34,745 nucleotides of DNA from JAJPXC01 sp964517875 (GTDB lineage: Bacteria > Bacteroidota > Bacteroidia > Bacteroidales > Muribaculaceae): positions 1 through 34,745 of the forward strand of contig CAZFEU010000019.1 of the NCBI GenBank assembly GCA_964517875.1, written 5' to 3'. The notes below the pieces were generated by a model that was not told the origin of the DNA, did no database searches, and saw only the letters and a program-made list of their open reading frames with translations. The position numbers were made by a program, and so were the translations under genes. Shown here piece after piece: positions 7,761-16,323 of this stretch (within the stretch, counting starts at the first letter, position 1; every line of letters starts with the position of its first letter).

Positions 7761-8594
7761 TTAAAAGTTTGGTTTATTTGAATCTATAATTTCTTTCATT
7801 TGGTTGCAAAGCTTACGGGCCTCCTCAGCGGCACGCTCGGCAAAGTCAACGCCCTGCGATGCAAAGATAATACCGCGTGACGAATTTACCAAGAGCCCTA
7901 TATCGTCAGTCATGCCGTAACGGCAAACTTCCTCAAGACTTCCACCCTGCGCACCCACTCCGGGCACGAGCAGGAAGCTTCGTGGAGCCACACGGCGTAT
8001 GTCGCTGAACATCTCACCCTGGGTGGCGCCCACCACATACATCATCTCGTCGGGTGTAGCCCAAACCTGTGATTTTGTTATTACGGTCTCAAAGAGCCTT
8101 TGACCGTTGGCGTCTTCAATCAGCTGGAAGTCATGCGAGCCCTTGTTGGATGTAAGAGCAAGCAAAATCACCCAGTGCCCTTTATATCCCAGGAATGGAG
8201 TGACCGAATCTTCACCCATGTAGGGCGCCACGGTGATTGCGTCGACCCCCATATTTTCAAAGGCGGCGCGCGCATATAGCTTTGATGTATTGCCTATATC
8301 GCCGCGCTTTGCGTCGAGAATGATGAATTGGTCGGGGTAGTTTTTGCGTATATACTCAATAGTTTGCTCGAGTACCTTTACCCCTTCCCAACCCATTGCC
8401 TCATAGAAAGCAGCATTGGGTTTGTAAGCCACACAATATGGTGCAGTAGCATCAATTATGGCTTTGTTGAACTTAAGCACGGCTTCTGCGTCATGTCCTA
8501 TATGGTCAGGGATTTTCAGTGGATCACTGTCGAGACCTACGCAGAGGAATGAGCCCTTACGCATTATATTGTCGATGAGTTGCTGACGTGTCAT
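7761..8594 (-). CDS. pyrF: Orotidine 5'-phosphate decarboxylase (type 2 family)
   Basis: This 277-aa enzyme carries out the last step of de novo UMP synthesis, OMP to UMP + CO2. The N-terminal FLCVGLDSDPLKIP and the catalytic ILDAKRGDIGNTSKLYA, whose DAKRGD contains the active-site Lys and Asp, identify it. The length and the GVDAITVAPYMGEDSV and VPGVGAQGGSLEEV segments fit the longer type 2 subfamily. It lies between prfA (27 bp upstream) and pgk (14 bp downstream). The prfA-pyrF pairing is, to my knowledge, common in Bacteroidales. Confidence 0.97.
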   Translation of the reverse strand: MTRQQLIDNIMRKGSFLCVGLDSDPLKIPDHIGHDAEAVLKFNKAIIDATAPYCVAYKPNAAFYEAMGWEGVKVLEQTIEYIRKNYPDQFIILDAKRGDIGNTSKLYARAAFENMGVDAITVAPYMGEDSVTPFLGYKGHWVILLALTSNKGSHDFQLIEDANGQRLFETVITKSQVWATPDEMMYVVGATQGEMFSDIRRVAPRSFLLVPGVGAQGGSLEEVCRYGMTDDIGLLVNSSRGIIFASQGVDFAERAAEEARKLCNQMKEIIDSNKPNF

Positions 8595-8621
8595 ATTTAC
8601 GACTTATTTATTTATTATCTG

Positions 8622-9731
8622 CTATAGCTCGGTTGCCTTGAGCTTTTCAGCATTCTCCGCTATAGTGAGCTGGTCGATACATTCCTGGATATCGCCATCC
8701 ATAAAAGCCTGCAGATTGTATATTGTATAGTTAATGCGGTGGTCGGTGATGCGCCCCTGCGGATAGTTATAGGTTCGTATCTTGGCCGAGCGGTCGCCGG
8801 TCGACACCATAGTTTTGCGGCGTGAGGCTATATCGTCGAGATATTTCTGATGCTCGCGGTCGTATATGAATGTGCGCAAGCGGCTTAGGGCACGTTCCTT
8901 GTTCTTGGGCTGGTCGCGAGTCTCAGTACACTCGATGAGTATTTCCTCGGTTGTGCCGGTATTGGGGTTGCGCCACATGTAGCGCAGTCGCACACCCGAC
9001 TCCACTTTGTTCACGTTCTGGCCGCCGGCGCCTCCCGAGCGGAATGTGTCCCACTTTATCTCACCTTCGTTGATCTCCACGTCGAAAGCCTCAGCTTCGG
9101 GGAGCACAGCCACAGTGGCAGCTGATGTGTGCACGCGCCCCTGAGTCTCAGTGGCAGGCACACGCTGCACGCGGTGAACACCACTCTCGTACTTTAAGGT
9201 ACCATAGACGTTGTCGCCGCTGACAGCAAGCACTATCTCCTTGAATCCTCCGGCAGCTCCTTCGTTGAAATTTGTGACCGCCACATTCCACCCCTTACTC
9301 TCGCAATACTTGCTATACATTTTATATAAGTCGCCTGCGAATATGGCAGCTTCGTCGCCACCTGTTCCGGCACGAATTTCAAGTATTGCGTTTTTAGAGT
9401 CTTCGGGATCAGCGGGAATGAGGAGCAGCTTTATCTCCTCCTCCACTTCCGGTAATTGAGCCTGTGCCTGGTCGAGCTGCTCACGGGCCAGGGTGCGCAT
9501 ATCAGGATCGGTTTCAGTTTCAAGCGCCATTCGCGCATCTTCAACATCGGCCAGCAGCTGGCGGTAGCGATGAGTTGTGCCTGTGAGCTTCTCAAGATCT
9601 TTATATTCTTTCGTAAGCTTGACATAGCGTTTCATGTCAGCTATAACCGAGGGGTCGGTAATCAGCGTTGACACCTCCTCAAATCGGGCGTCTATACCCT
9701 CTAAGCGGTCAAGCAATGGTGTTTGGGCCAT
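8622..9731 (-). CDS. prfA: Peptide chain release factor 1
   Basis: This 369-aa protein recognises UAA/UAG stop codons and triggers peptide release. The anticodon-like tripeptide PAT is present (HRVQRVPATETQGR), which marks RF1 rather than RF2. The GGQ loop is also present (RSGGAGGQNVNKVESGVR); its Gln is the target of the methyltransferase encoded by prmC at 32568-33458. It is the first gene of the prfA-pyrF-pgk unit, divergent from prmA with 124 bp between the starts. A near-consensus -7 (TAATTTTTG, one base too long) lies upstream on the minus strand around 9756-9766. Confidence 0.98.
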   Translation of the reverse strand: MAQTPLLDRLEGIDARFEEVSTLITDPSVIADMKRYVKLTKEYKDLEKLTGTTHRYRQLLADVEDARMALETETDPDMRTLAREQLDQAQAQLPEVEEEIKLLLIPADPEDSKNAILEIRAGTGGDEAAIFAGDLYKMYSKYCESKGWNVAVTNFNEGAAGGFKEIVLAVSGDNVYGTLKYESGVHRVQRVPATETQGRVHTSAATVAVLPEAEAFDVEINEGEIKWDTFRSGGAGGQNVNKVESGVRLRYMWRNPNTGTTEEILIECTETRDQPKNKERALSRLRTFIYDREHQKYLDDIASRRKTMVSTGDRSAKIRTYNYPQGRITDHRINYTIYNLQAFMDGDIQECIDQLTIAENAEKLKATEL

Positions 9732-9800
9732 ATATTTCTATTTTGACGGCGAAGTTACAAAAATTATAGGAGTGCAGCTACCGTTTTAACTAAAATTGCT

Positions 9801-9808
9801 TAACTTTG
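9801..9808 (+). promoter_or_regulatory. Promoter -7 box of the prmA operon
   Basis: TAACTTTG fits TAnnTTTG. The predicted start is near 9812, with a leader of about 44 nt to the ATG at 9856. It lies inside the longer possible prmA frame, which supports the shorter start. Confidence 0.55.
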
Positions 9809-9855
9809 ACCCACAATTCACGGGTAGACCCAGCTCACCCCTAATCCTATCTCAA

Positions 9856-10707
9856 ATGAACGACTACATTGAGACCCGCATCGACGTAACCCCGTGCGAC
9901 GAAATAGCAACCGACCTCGTTGCCTATAATCTGTGTGAAATCGGCTATGAATCATTTGTGGCCGACACATCTGGCATAACCGCATATCGCCCTGCAAAGA
10001 TAAACCTATCCGATGAGCAAATCCTTGATGCAGTCAAGGAGGCAATACCGGCCTACCACTTCCATGTGAAGCATGCCACCATCGAGGGTGAAGACTGGAA
10101 TAAGGAGTGGGAGCGACATTACTTCCAGCCGATAGTGGTGGGAGATAACCGACTTGTTGTCCACAGCTCTTTCCACAAAGATTTCCCCAAATGCGATTAC
10201 GACATAGTAATCGACCCCAAAATGGCATTCGGCACCGGGCACCACGCCACTACCTCACTAATAGTCAACCGGCTGCTTGAAGCTGACCTCACAGATAAAT
10301 CGCTTATCGACATGGGCACCGGCACAGCCATCCTGGCCATCGTTGCCGCAATGCGTGGAGCCACGCCCGTGACCGGCATTGAGATCGACCCTGTAGCCTA
10401 CGAAAATGCCATTGAGAACGTAGCACTCAACGGCCACGACGAAATAAAACTGATTTGCGGCGACGCATCAGCCCTTGACCATATTGAACCTGCCAATTGG
10501 CTTGTAGCCAACATTAACCGTAACGTCATAACCAGTGATATAAATCGTTACGCCTCGCATATTGTCGAAGGGGGCACCGCACTTTTCAGCGGCTTCTACA
10601 TTGAGGATGTACCTATCATCGAGGAAGCAGCCGCCAATGTCGGATTAAAAGTAGTCAATGTAGACTCGCGCGACCGCTGGGCCTGCGTGCAATGCATAAA
10701 ACATTAA
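9856..10707 (+). CDS. prmA: Ribosomal protein L11 methyltransferase
   Basis: This 283-aa SAM-dependent methyltransferase modifies ribosomal protein L11. The PrmA-specific block DPKMAFGTGHHATTSLIV is followed by the SAM-binding motif LIDMGTGTAILAIVAAMRGA and by VTGIEIDPVAYENAIEN. The catalytic-loop motif here is VANINRNVI (usually N-I-L/N). The N-terminal substrate-recognition domain covers about residues 1-90. The frame could start at 9796, but the promoter box at 9801-9808 makes 9856 (MNDYIETRIDV) the better start. It is the first gene of a three-gene unit with the kinase-RapZ fusion and the nucleotidyltransferase. Confidence 0.95.
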   Translation: MNDYIETRIDVTPCDEIATDLVAYNLCEIGYESFVADTSGITAYRPAKINLSDEQILDAVKEAIPAYHFHVKHATIEGEDWNKEWERHYFQPIVVGDNRLVVHSSFHKDFPKCDYDIVIDPKMAFGTGHHATTSLIVNRLLEADLTDKSLIDMGTGTAILAIVAAMRGATPVTGIEIDPVAYENAIENVALNGHDEIKLICGDASALDHIEPANWLVANINRNVITSDINRYASHIVEGGTALFSGFYIEDVPIIEEAAANVGLKVVNVDSRDRWACVQCIKH

Positions 10708-10733
10708 CTTACCAACCACATTCAATCACATAA

Positions 10734-12161
10734 ATGTCTGAGACAGTTCTTAAGAACCTATATCGTCAAGTCACAGGCGTGGAGCCTGATTCAATAGAGA
10801 CGCTCGCATCGGCGGGCTCTAACCGACGCTACCTACGCCTGAGCGGCCCGGTGTCGCTGGTAGGCGTTTTGGGCACATCGTTCAAAGAGAATGAAGCCTT
10901 CATATACCTTTCACAACATTTCCGCCAACGCGGACTTCCGGTACCAGAAGTTGTGGCCGTGTCAGACGACCGCATGTCATACCTCCAGGAGGACTTGGGC
11001 AACACGCTGCTGTTTCAAGAAATAGCCAAGGGCCGAGACACTCACTCATTCAGCGTCCATGAAAAGGAGCTGTTGGTTAAGACCATTCGCACGCTTCCAA
11101 ATATCCAGTTCAACGGCGCAGTAGGGCTCGACTTCAGTAAATGCTACCCGCTGTCTGAATTTGATCTCCGTTCGATACTCTGGGATCTAAACTACTTTAA
11201 ATACTGCTTCCTGAAGGCTACGGGGCTTGAATTTGAAGAAGATCGGCTGGAGGATGATTTTCATGCGATGGCCGAGGTATTGCTTCGTAGCCAATCGTCA
11301 ACATTCATGTACCGCGACTTCCAGTCGCGCAATGTAATGATACGCGACAACGATCCATGGTTCATTGACTTCCAGGGGGGGCGCAAAGGCCCGTTCTACT
11401 ATGATGTGGCCTCATTCCTTTGGCAGGCCAAGGCCAACCTCCCCGACTCGCTTCGCGATGAACTTGTCAACGAATATATCGACGCACTCCGAGCCTACAA
11501 GCCGGTAGATGAAGCATATTTCCGCGAGCAGTTGCGCCATTTCGTGCTGTTCCGCACACTGCAGGTACTGGGAGCATACGGATTCAGAGGGTATTTCGAG
11601 AAAAAACCGCACTTCATGCAATCAGTGCCTTACGCAATCGCCAACTTGCGCGAGCTTCTCGAAAAGTCATTCCCCGAATATCCCTACCTGACCAAACTAC
11701 TTGATGAGTTATGCAACCTCAAAGAATTTGCCGATGGCCCTGAAAAGCGCGCACTCACCGTCAAGGTCTACAGCTTTGCATATAAAAAAGGTATTCCCAA
11801 CGATCCCACAGGCAATGGAGGCGGGTTTGTTTTCGACTGTCGAGCTGTCAATAACCCGGGTAAATATGAGCGCTACAAACCCTTTACAGGACTTGACAAG
11901 GAGGTGATAACATTCCTTGAGGATGACGGAGAAATCACACCATTTCTCGACCACGCCACGCAGCTGGTAGATGCATCGGTTAAGCGATACATTGAGCGCG
12001 GATTTTCCAATCTGATGGTGTCATTCGGATGCACCGGAGGTCAGCACCGTTCGGTTTATTGCGCTCAACACCTTGCCGAATATTTAAACAAAAAGTTTAA
12101 TATTAAGGTAGAACTGGTTCATCGTGAACAGAATATCGAACAGACACTAAAACCGGTTTAG
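10734..12161 (+). CDS. AmgK-like aminoglycoside-phosphotransferase-fold sugar kinase fused to a RapZ C-terminal domain
   Basis: This is a 475-aa two-domain protein. Residues 1 to about 325 have the APH kinase fold with AmgK-like features: ASAGSNRRYLRL in place of a P-loop, hinge-region YLQEDLGNTLL, catalytic loop YRDFQSRNVMI with D195, and IDFQGG with metal-binding D212, then GPFYYDVASFLW. Residues about 341-475 match the RapZ C-terminal domain: VKVYSFAYKKGIP, FVFDCRAVNNPG, PFTGLDKEVITFLE and FGCTGGQHRSVY at about 431-442. The RapZ N-terminal P-loop domain is absent. AmgK phosphorylates MurNAc/GlcNAc at C1 in peptidoglycan recycling. The RapZ C-domain binds glucosamine-6-phosphate and small RNAs in E. 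coli. It lies 26 bp after prmA and 10 bp before the MurU-like gene, which supports an amino-sugar role. Substrate and sensing function are inference. Confidence 0.88.
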   Translation: MSETVLKNLYRQVTGVEPDSIETLASAGSNRRYLRLSGPVSLVGVLGTSFKENEAFIYLSQHFRQRGLPVPEVVAVSDDRMSYLQEDLGNTLLFQEIAKGRDTHSFSVHEKELLVKTIRTLPNIQFNGAVGLDFSKCYPLSEFDLRSILWDLNYFKYCFLKATGLEFEEDRLEDDFHAMAEVLLRSQSSTFMYRDFQSRNVMIRDNDPWFIDFQGGRKGPFYYDVASFLWQAKANLPDSLRDELVNEYIDALRAYKPVDEAYFREQLRHFVLFRTLQVLGAYGFRGYFEKKPHFMQSVPYAIANLRELLEKSFPEYPYLTKLLDELCNLKEFADGPEKRALTVKVYSFAYKKGIPNDPTGNGGGFVFDCRAVNNPGKYERYKPFTGLDKEVITFLEDDGEITPFLDHATQLVDASVKRYIERGFSNLMVSFGCTGGQHRSVYCAQHLAEYLNKKFNIKVELVHREQNIEQTLKPV

Positions 12162-12171
12162 ACTACACCTG

Positions 12172-12936
12172 ATGAAAGGAATGATTTTTGCAGCCGGCAT
12201 GGGCACACGATTACGCCCACTGACCGACGACAGGCCAAAAGCACTGGTTGAAGTGTGCGGCACGCCCATGCTTGAGCGAGTAATCGTCCGTATGATTGAA
12301 GCCGGCGCAGATGAGATCGTGGTGAATACCCACCACTTATCACCAATGATTAAATCTTTCCTTGAAGTAAACGATGACTTCGGTATCACCATTCACATAA
12401 GCGATGAATCCAACCAGCTCCTTGATACCGGAGGTGGGGTACTCAAGGCTCGTCAATGGCTTGACGGAAACGAACCATTCCTGGTTCATAATGCCGATAT
12501 AATGACCGACCTCGACCTGAAGAAAATGGTGAAGGAGCATGCCAGCACTGGTGCAGATGCCACCTTGTTGGTAGCGCCACGCAACACCTCGCGCTACCTG
12601 CTTTTTGACGATGAAATGAAAATGCGGGGGTGGGAGAACCGTAAAACGGGGGAGGCCATACCAACCAATATTGACGTTGCATCATATCAGGCTTTGGCCT
12701 TCGGAGGCATACACGTACTGAGTCCATCGATCTTCGATTACCTTGAGGAATGGAACGGCAGCGGAGAGATAAAAAAATTTTCCATCACCCCATTCTATGC
12801 TTCATCAGTAGGTAAAATAGACATCCGGGGATATAACCCACCCGCCGATTCTTATCGCTGGCTTGACATAGGCAAGCCCGAAACCCTTGCTCAGGCAGCC
12901 GAGATGTTTGGCCGTCAAGAGCCTATCCAAGAGTAA
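12172..12936 (+). CDS. MurU-like sugar-1-phosphate nucleotidyltransferase
   Basis: This 254-aa nucleotidyltransferase has the signature MIFAAGMGTRLRPLTDDRPK (G-x-G-T-R-x-R-P-L-T, catalytic Lys) and continues ALVEVCGTPMLERVI. Other motifs are LDTGGGVLKA, which contacts the base/sugar, and FLVHNADIMTDLDL, whose Asp is the metal ligand. Size and motifs are close to MurU (N-acetylmuramate-1-P uridylyltransferase) and to ManC/HddC-type short enzymes. Position directly after the AmgK-like kinase favours the MurU role: kinase makes sugar-1-P, this enzyme makes the UDP-sugar. The exact nucleotide and sugar cannot be read from the sequence. Its last 14 bp overlap the 3' end of the opposing M16 protease gene. 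Confidence 0.85.
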   Translation: MKGMIFAAGMGTRLRPLTDDRPKALVEVCGTPMLERVIVRMIEAGADEIVVNTHHLSPMIKSFLEVNDDFGITIHISDESNQLLDTGGGVLKARQWLDGNEPFLVHNADIMTDLDLKKMVKEHASTGADATLLVAPRNTSRYLLFDDEMKMRGWENRKTGEAIPTNIDVASYQALAFGGIHVLSPSIFDYLEEWNGSGEIKKFSITPFYASSVGKIDIRGYNPPADSYRWLDIGKPETLAQAAEMFGRQEPIQE

Positions 12937-14149
12937 GACGCGAAAGTGGGAGGAGCGACGACGCGAGCTGGCACAGTGACGCAGCCGTGACCTCCTCGAT
13001 TGCAGCTGCAATCTGTGACGTAGTCAGGGCTTGCCCTCGGTAAAGAGTGGCGCGCGCAGTCGACAGAGCCGTCTGTTCGGCATTATCCCGCGCCACAATC
13101 AGCTGCCCCACATACTGCCGTTTAACACGTGCCAAGGCTTGTGGATTGAGGGGCACATCAGCGAGTAAAGCAATCTCCCTGATTGCCAATCCGCAGCAAC
13201 GTCTCACATCCTTATGGTCGCAGCCGAAGTATATAGAGAACAATCCGGCATCAGTCAGCAGCGCCGTGGAAGCCTCAACAGTGTAGACCAATCCTCTTTT
13301 TTCGCGAAGGGCCACATTAAGTCGGCTATTCATTCCCGGTCCACCCAAGATATTGGTGAGTAGTGCCAGAGCATGACGATCCGTGCCGTACATTCCACCT
13401 ACCCTCGCTCCAAGCACGGTGTGTGCCTGATGGGAGTCTATGTCGCGCGACTGAGAAAATACCTCTACACGCTCTATTTCCCCGGTTACACTGCTACGGT
13501 TTCGCACCCCCGAGCGTTCGGTAACTCCAAAACAGCGCATCAATATGCGCTCAACTTTTGCCGTAATCTCAGGCCCGGAGTAGCACACAACCATATTTTG
13601 CGGATGATAGTACGTGTTGAGCCACCTTTGACAATCGCTTGAAGTAAACGAGCGTAATGCGTTGATATTTCCGAGGATGTTGTGAGCCAGTGGAGAACCG
13701 GCAAATATCAATTCGTCAAAGTCATCAAATACAGCATCGGCCGGTGAATCAAGATAGCTGTCAATTTCATCGGCCACTACTTCTCTCTCCCGATCAAGCT
13801 CATCGGCCGGAAAAACGGAGTGATATATAAGGTCGGAGAGTAGCTCGGCCGAGCGTTCAATATGCCCTGCCGGGGCAACGGTGTAAACCGCCGTCTCCTC
13901 CTTAGTGGTATAAGCATTGAGCTCACCACCTACAGCTTCCATGCGATTGATGATGTGATAGGAGCGACGGTTGGTTGTGCCTTTGAAGATAGTGTGCTCC
14001 ACAAAATGTGCGAGTCCATAATCAGAAGGTGACTCATCTCGGCTACCGGCTCCGATTATCACACAGCAATACTCCACGTTGCCGTGCGATGGGATGTGCA
14101 CACACCTTTGCCCATTAGGTAGAGTGAAATATCTCGGTTGCGTATCCAT
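12923..14149 (-). CDS. M16 family zinc metallopeptidase (processing-protease-like)
   Basis: This 408-aa single-unit M16 peptidase has the inverted zinc motif HFVEH at 48-52 (H48, E51, H52) and a likely third ligand E128 in EREVVADEI. The second half carries the typical R/Y-containing segment (ALREKRGLVYTVEASTAL). No signal peptide is seen, so it probably acts in the cytoplasm. It is the last gene of the rpoN-PAP2-purE-ispG-M16 unit, 12 bp after ispG. Its stop codon lies inside the 3' end of the opposing nucleotidyltransferase gene. The natural substrate is unknown. Confidence 0.93.
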   Translation of the reverse strand: MDTQPRYFTLPNGQRCVHIPSHGNVEYCCVIIGAGSRDESPSDYGLAHFVEHTIFKGTTNRRSYHIINRMEAVGGELNAYTTKEETAVYTVAPAGHIERSAELLSDLIYHSVFPADELDREREVVADEIDSYLDSPADAVFDDFDELIFAGSPLAHNILGNINALRSFTSSDCQRWLNTYYHPQNMVVCYSGPEITAKVERILMRCFGVTERSGVRNRSSVTGEIERVEVFSQSRDIDSHQAHTVLGARVGGMYGTDRHALALLTNILGGPGMNSRLNVALREKRGLVYTVEASTALLTDAGLFSIYFGCDHKDVRRCCGLAIREIALLADVPLNPQALARVKRQYVGQLIVARDNAEQTALSTARATLYRGQALTTSQIAAAIEEVTAASLCQLASSLLPLSRLTLG

Positions 14150-14161
14150 CTTGGCCTGTAC

Positions 14162-15811
14162 TTATTGCGGATCGATCCATCGTCCTGAGTCCTTGATAAG
14201 CTGAATGAGTTGAGGGAGTGCCGTTTCGGCTGGGATATTCTTCTTCACACATTCCTTGCCGCGATAAAGACTCACATTTCCCACGCCAGCCCCTACGTAA
14301 CCGAAATCGGCATCAGCCATTTCTCCAGGGCCATTGACCACACAACCCATCACACCTATCTTCAGCCCCTTTAAGTGTCCTGTAGCCTCCTTAACCTTGG
14401 CAAGGGTTGACTGAAGGTCAAAAAGGGTACGTCCGCAACCTGGACAAGCTATGAACTCAGTGCGGGTGAACCGTTGACGTGCCGCTTGCAGAATACGGAA
14501 AGCCAAAGATGCGCGTTGTGCCGCCGAGAGTTGCGGTGCGTCTATCATTATGCCATCTACAAGCCTATCGATAAGCAACTTACCGAAATCGGTCGCTGCT
14601 CGGAGCGCTACATCATCGTAAGACAATCCGTCATATCGCATAACTGCTACCACAGGTGTAGTATCTCCATCACGCCACATGCGGTGAACCTCGGCTGCTA
14701 TTTCTGCGGGCGCATTTTTATGATCACTCCTGAGATAAATCACACCCTTTGCGCTTTTCATCTCACTGTCGTTGGTAAAGACATCGGGCTGAAATCCGGG
14801 GTCATACACGGCTTCGCTATCGATATCCAATACAGCGATGGGATTATCTCCACCTATCAGTCCGCTGGGTGCGGTTGTACGCCTTTTGGGTGAAATGGGG
14901 TCGAAATCCGGAGCTTTCTCTCCTGCGATATGATCATGCCCGTTGCGCGAGGTAATGTAATCAACCAGCGCACGTGCCACGGGAATCTCATTAGCGGGAC
15001 TTTCGCTGAGAGATACACGTATGGTATCCCCTATTCCGTCGGCGAGAAGCGTGCCTATGCCCACGGCCGATTTGATCCGCCCATCCTCTCCGTCGCCAGC
15101 CTCCGTGACTCCAAGATGAAGCGGGAAGTGCATATCTTCGGCATCCATCGCCCTGACCAGACGGCGCACCGTCTCAACCATAATCACAGTATTTGATGCC
15201 TTTATTGAGATTACAATATCCTTGAAATCAACCTTTCGGGCCACTCTAAGAAATTCCATGGCGCTTTCTACCATACCGGCCGGAGTGTCGCCGTAGCGGC
15301 TCATTATCCGGTCGGAGAGAGAACCATGATTAACACCTATTCGCACGGCGGTGCCATGCTTGCGGCACAGCTCGTAGAATGGAATCAAAGCCTTCTCAAT
15401 GCGCAACAGCTCAGTGGCGTACTCATCATCGGTGTACTCAATCTTGCGGAATGTACGTCCGGGGTCAACGAAATTGCCCGGATTGATACGCACTTTTTCC
15501 ACTTCTGTCGCAGCTGCGAAGGCCGCTTTGGGATTAAAATGGATATCGGCTACAAGGGGCACTAAAACGCCTTGTTGTATAATCTGTCGTCGTATCTCAC
15601 CCATATTATGGGCCTCGCGCTCACCTTGAGCGGTAAGACGCACATAGTCAGCCCCGGCAGCTGCAATCTCTATGCATTGGGCCACCGATGCGGCAGTATC
15701 CATAGTAGATGTGTTGGTCATCGATTGAAGGCGTATGGGATTGGTGCCTCCAAGCGGTGTGTCACCTACTTTCACTACCGACGAGCAACGGCGCTGGTAA
15801 TCGAAACTCAT
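14162..15811 (-). CDS. ispG: 4-hydroxy-3-methylbut-2-en-1-yl diphosphate synthase, long form
   Basis: This enzyme converts MEcPP to HMBPP, the penultimate step of the MEP isoprenoid pathway, using a [4Fe-4S] cluster. At 549 aa it is far longer than E. coli IspG (about 372 aa). It has the three-part form (TIM barrel, inserted middle domain, Fe-S domain) known from plants and Bacteroidetes. The barrel includes NPIRLQSMTNTSTMD and VPLVADIHFNPKAA. The C-terminal domain shows FIACPGCGRTLFDLQ and IGVMGCVVNGPGEMADAD, which supply three cluster cysteines and the Glu. Its start overlaps the purE stop by 4 bp (15808-15811), indicating translational coupling. Confidence 0.97.
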   Translation of the reverse strand: MSFDYQRRCSSVVKVGDTPLGGTNPIRLQSMTNTSTMDTAASVAQCIEIAAAGADYVRLTAQGEREAHNMGEIRRQIIQQGVLVPLVADIHFNPKAAFAAATEVEKVRINPGNFVDPGRTFRKIEYTDDEYATELLRIEKALIPFYELCRKHGTAVRIGVNHGSLSDRIMSRYGDTPAGMVESAMEFLRVARKVDFKDIVISIKASNTVIMVETVRRLVRAMDAEDMHFPLHLGVTEAGDGEDGRIKSAVGIGTLLADGIGDTIRVSLSESPANEIPVARALVDYITSRNGHDHIAGEKAPDFDPISPKRRTTAPSGLIGGDNPIAVLDIDSEAVYDPGFQPDVFTNDSEMKSAKGVIYLRSDHKNAPAEIAAEVHRMWRDGDTTPVVAVMRYDGLSYDDVALRAATDFGKLLIDRLVDGIMIDAPQLSAAQRASLAFRILQAARQRFTRTEFIACPGCGRTLFDLQSTLAKVKEATGHLKGLKIGVMGCVVNGPGEMADADFGYVGAGVGNVSLYRGKECVKKNIPAETALPQLIQLIKDSGRWIDPQ

Positions 15812-16311
15812 ACTTTGTAGCGATATTGTTCTTTCTTAAGCTCCTCGTTGGCCTTTACTATCTTAGCTGACAATCCCTTTCTGTACTCCGCGAAACGCGC
15901 CGCAACGCCTTCATCACTCAATGCGAGGATCTGAGTGGCCAGGATAGCGGCATTAAGTCCGCCATTGATGCCGACAGTGGCCACGGCAAGACCCGGAGGC
16001 ATCTGCACGATTGACAGCAATGCGTCGCGGCCATCAAGCGATGAATTGATTGGAACACCAATCACAGGCAGAGTGGTCATAGCCGCGATTACGCCCGGCA
16101 AGGCAGCGGCCATACCGGCAGCAGCGATTATCACTTTCAACCCGCGCCCCGCCGCCTCGCGCGAAAACTTCTCAACCTCGGCGGGAGTGCGATGGGCCGA
16201 AAGAGCGTTCATTTCAAACGGTATTTCCATTTCATCGAGGAATGCAGCCGCTTTTCTCAGTATGGGCAGATCGCTTGTGCTACCCATTATTATGCTTACT
16301 AAAGGAGTCAT
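15808..16311 (-). CDS. purE: N5-carboxyaminoimidazole ribonucleotide mutase
   Basis: This 167-aa enzyme catalyses N5-CAIR to CAIR in purine synthesis. The class I signature SIIMGSTSDLPILRKA (phosphate/ribose binding) is followed by NALSAHRTPAEVEKF, with the catalytic His, and AAGMAAALPGVIAAMTTLPVIGVP. The C-terminal GINGGLNAAILATQIL is also typical. It lies 12 bp after the PAP2-like gene and overlaps ispG by 4 bp. No purK is seen beside it. Confidence 0.97.
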   Translation of the reverse strand: MTPLVSIIMGSTSDLPILRKAAAFLDEMEIPFEMNALSAHRTPAEVEKFSREAAGRGLKVIIAAAGMAAALPGVIAAMTTLPVIGVPINSSLDGRDALLSIVQMPPGLAVATVGINGGLNAAILATQILALSDEGVAARFAEYRKGLSAKIVKANEELKKEQYRYKV

Positions 16312-16323
16312 ATATAGTTTTAT

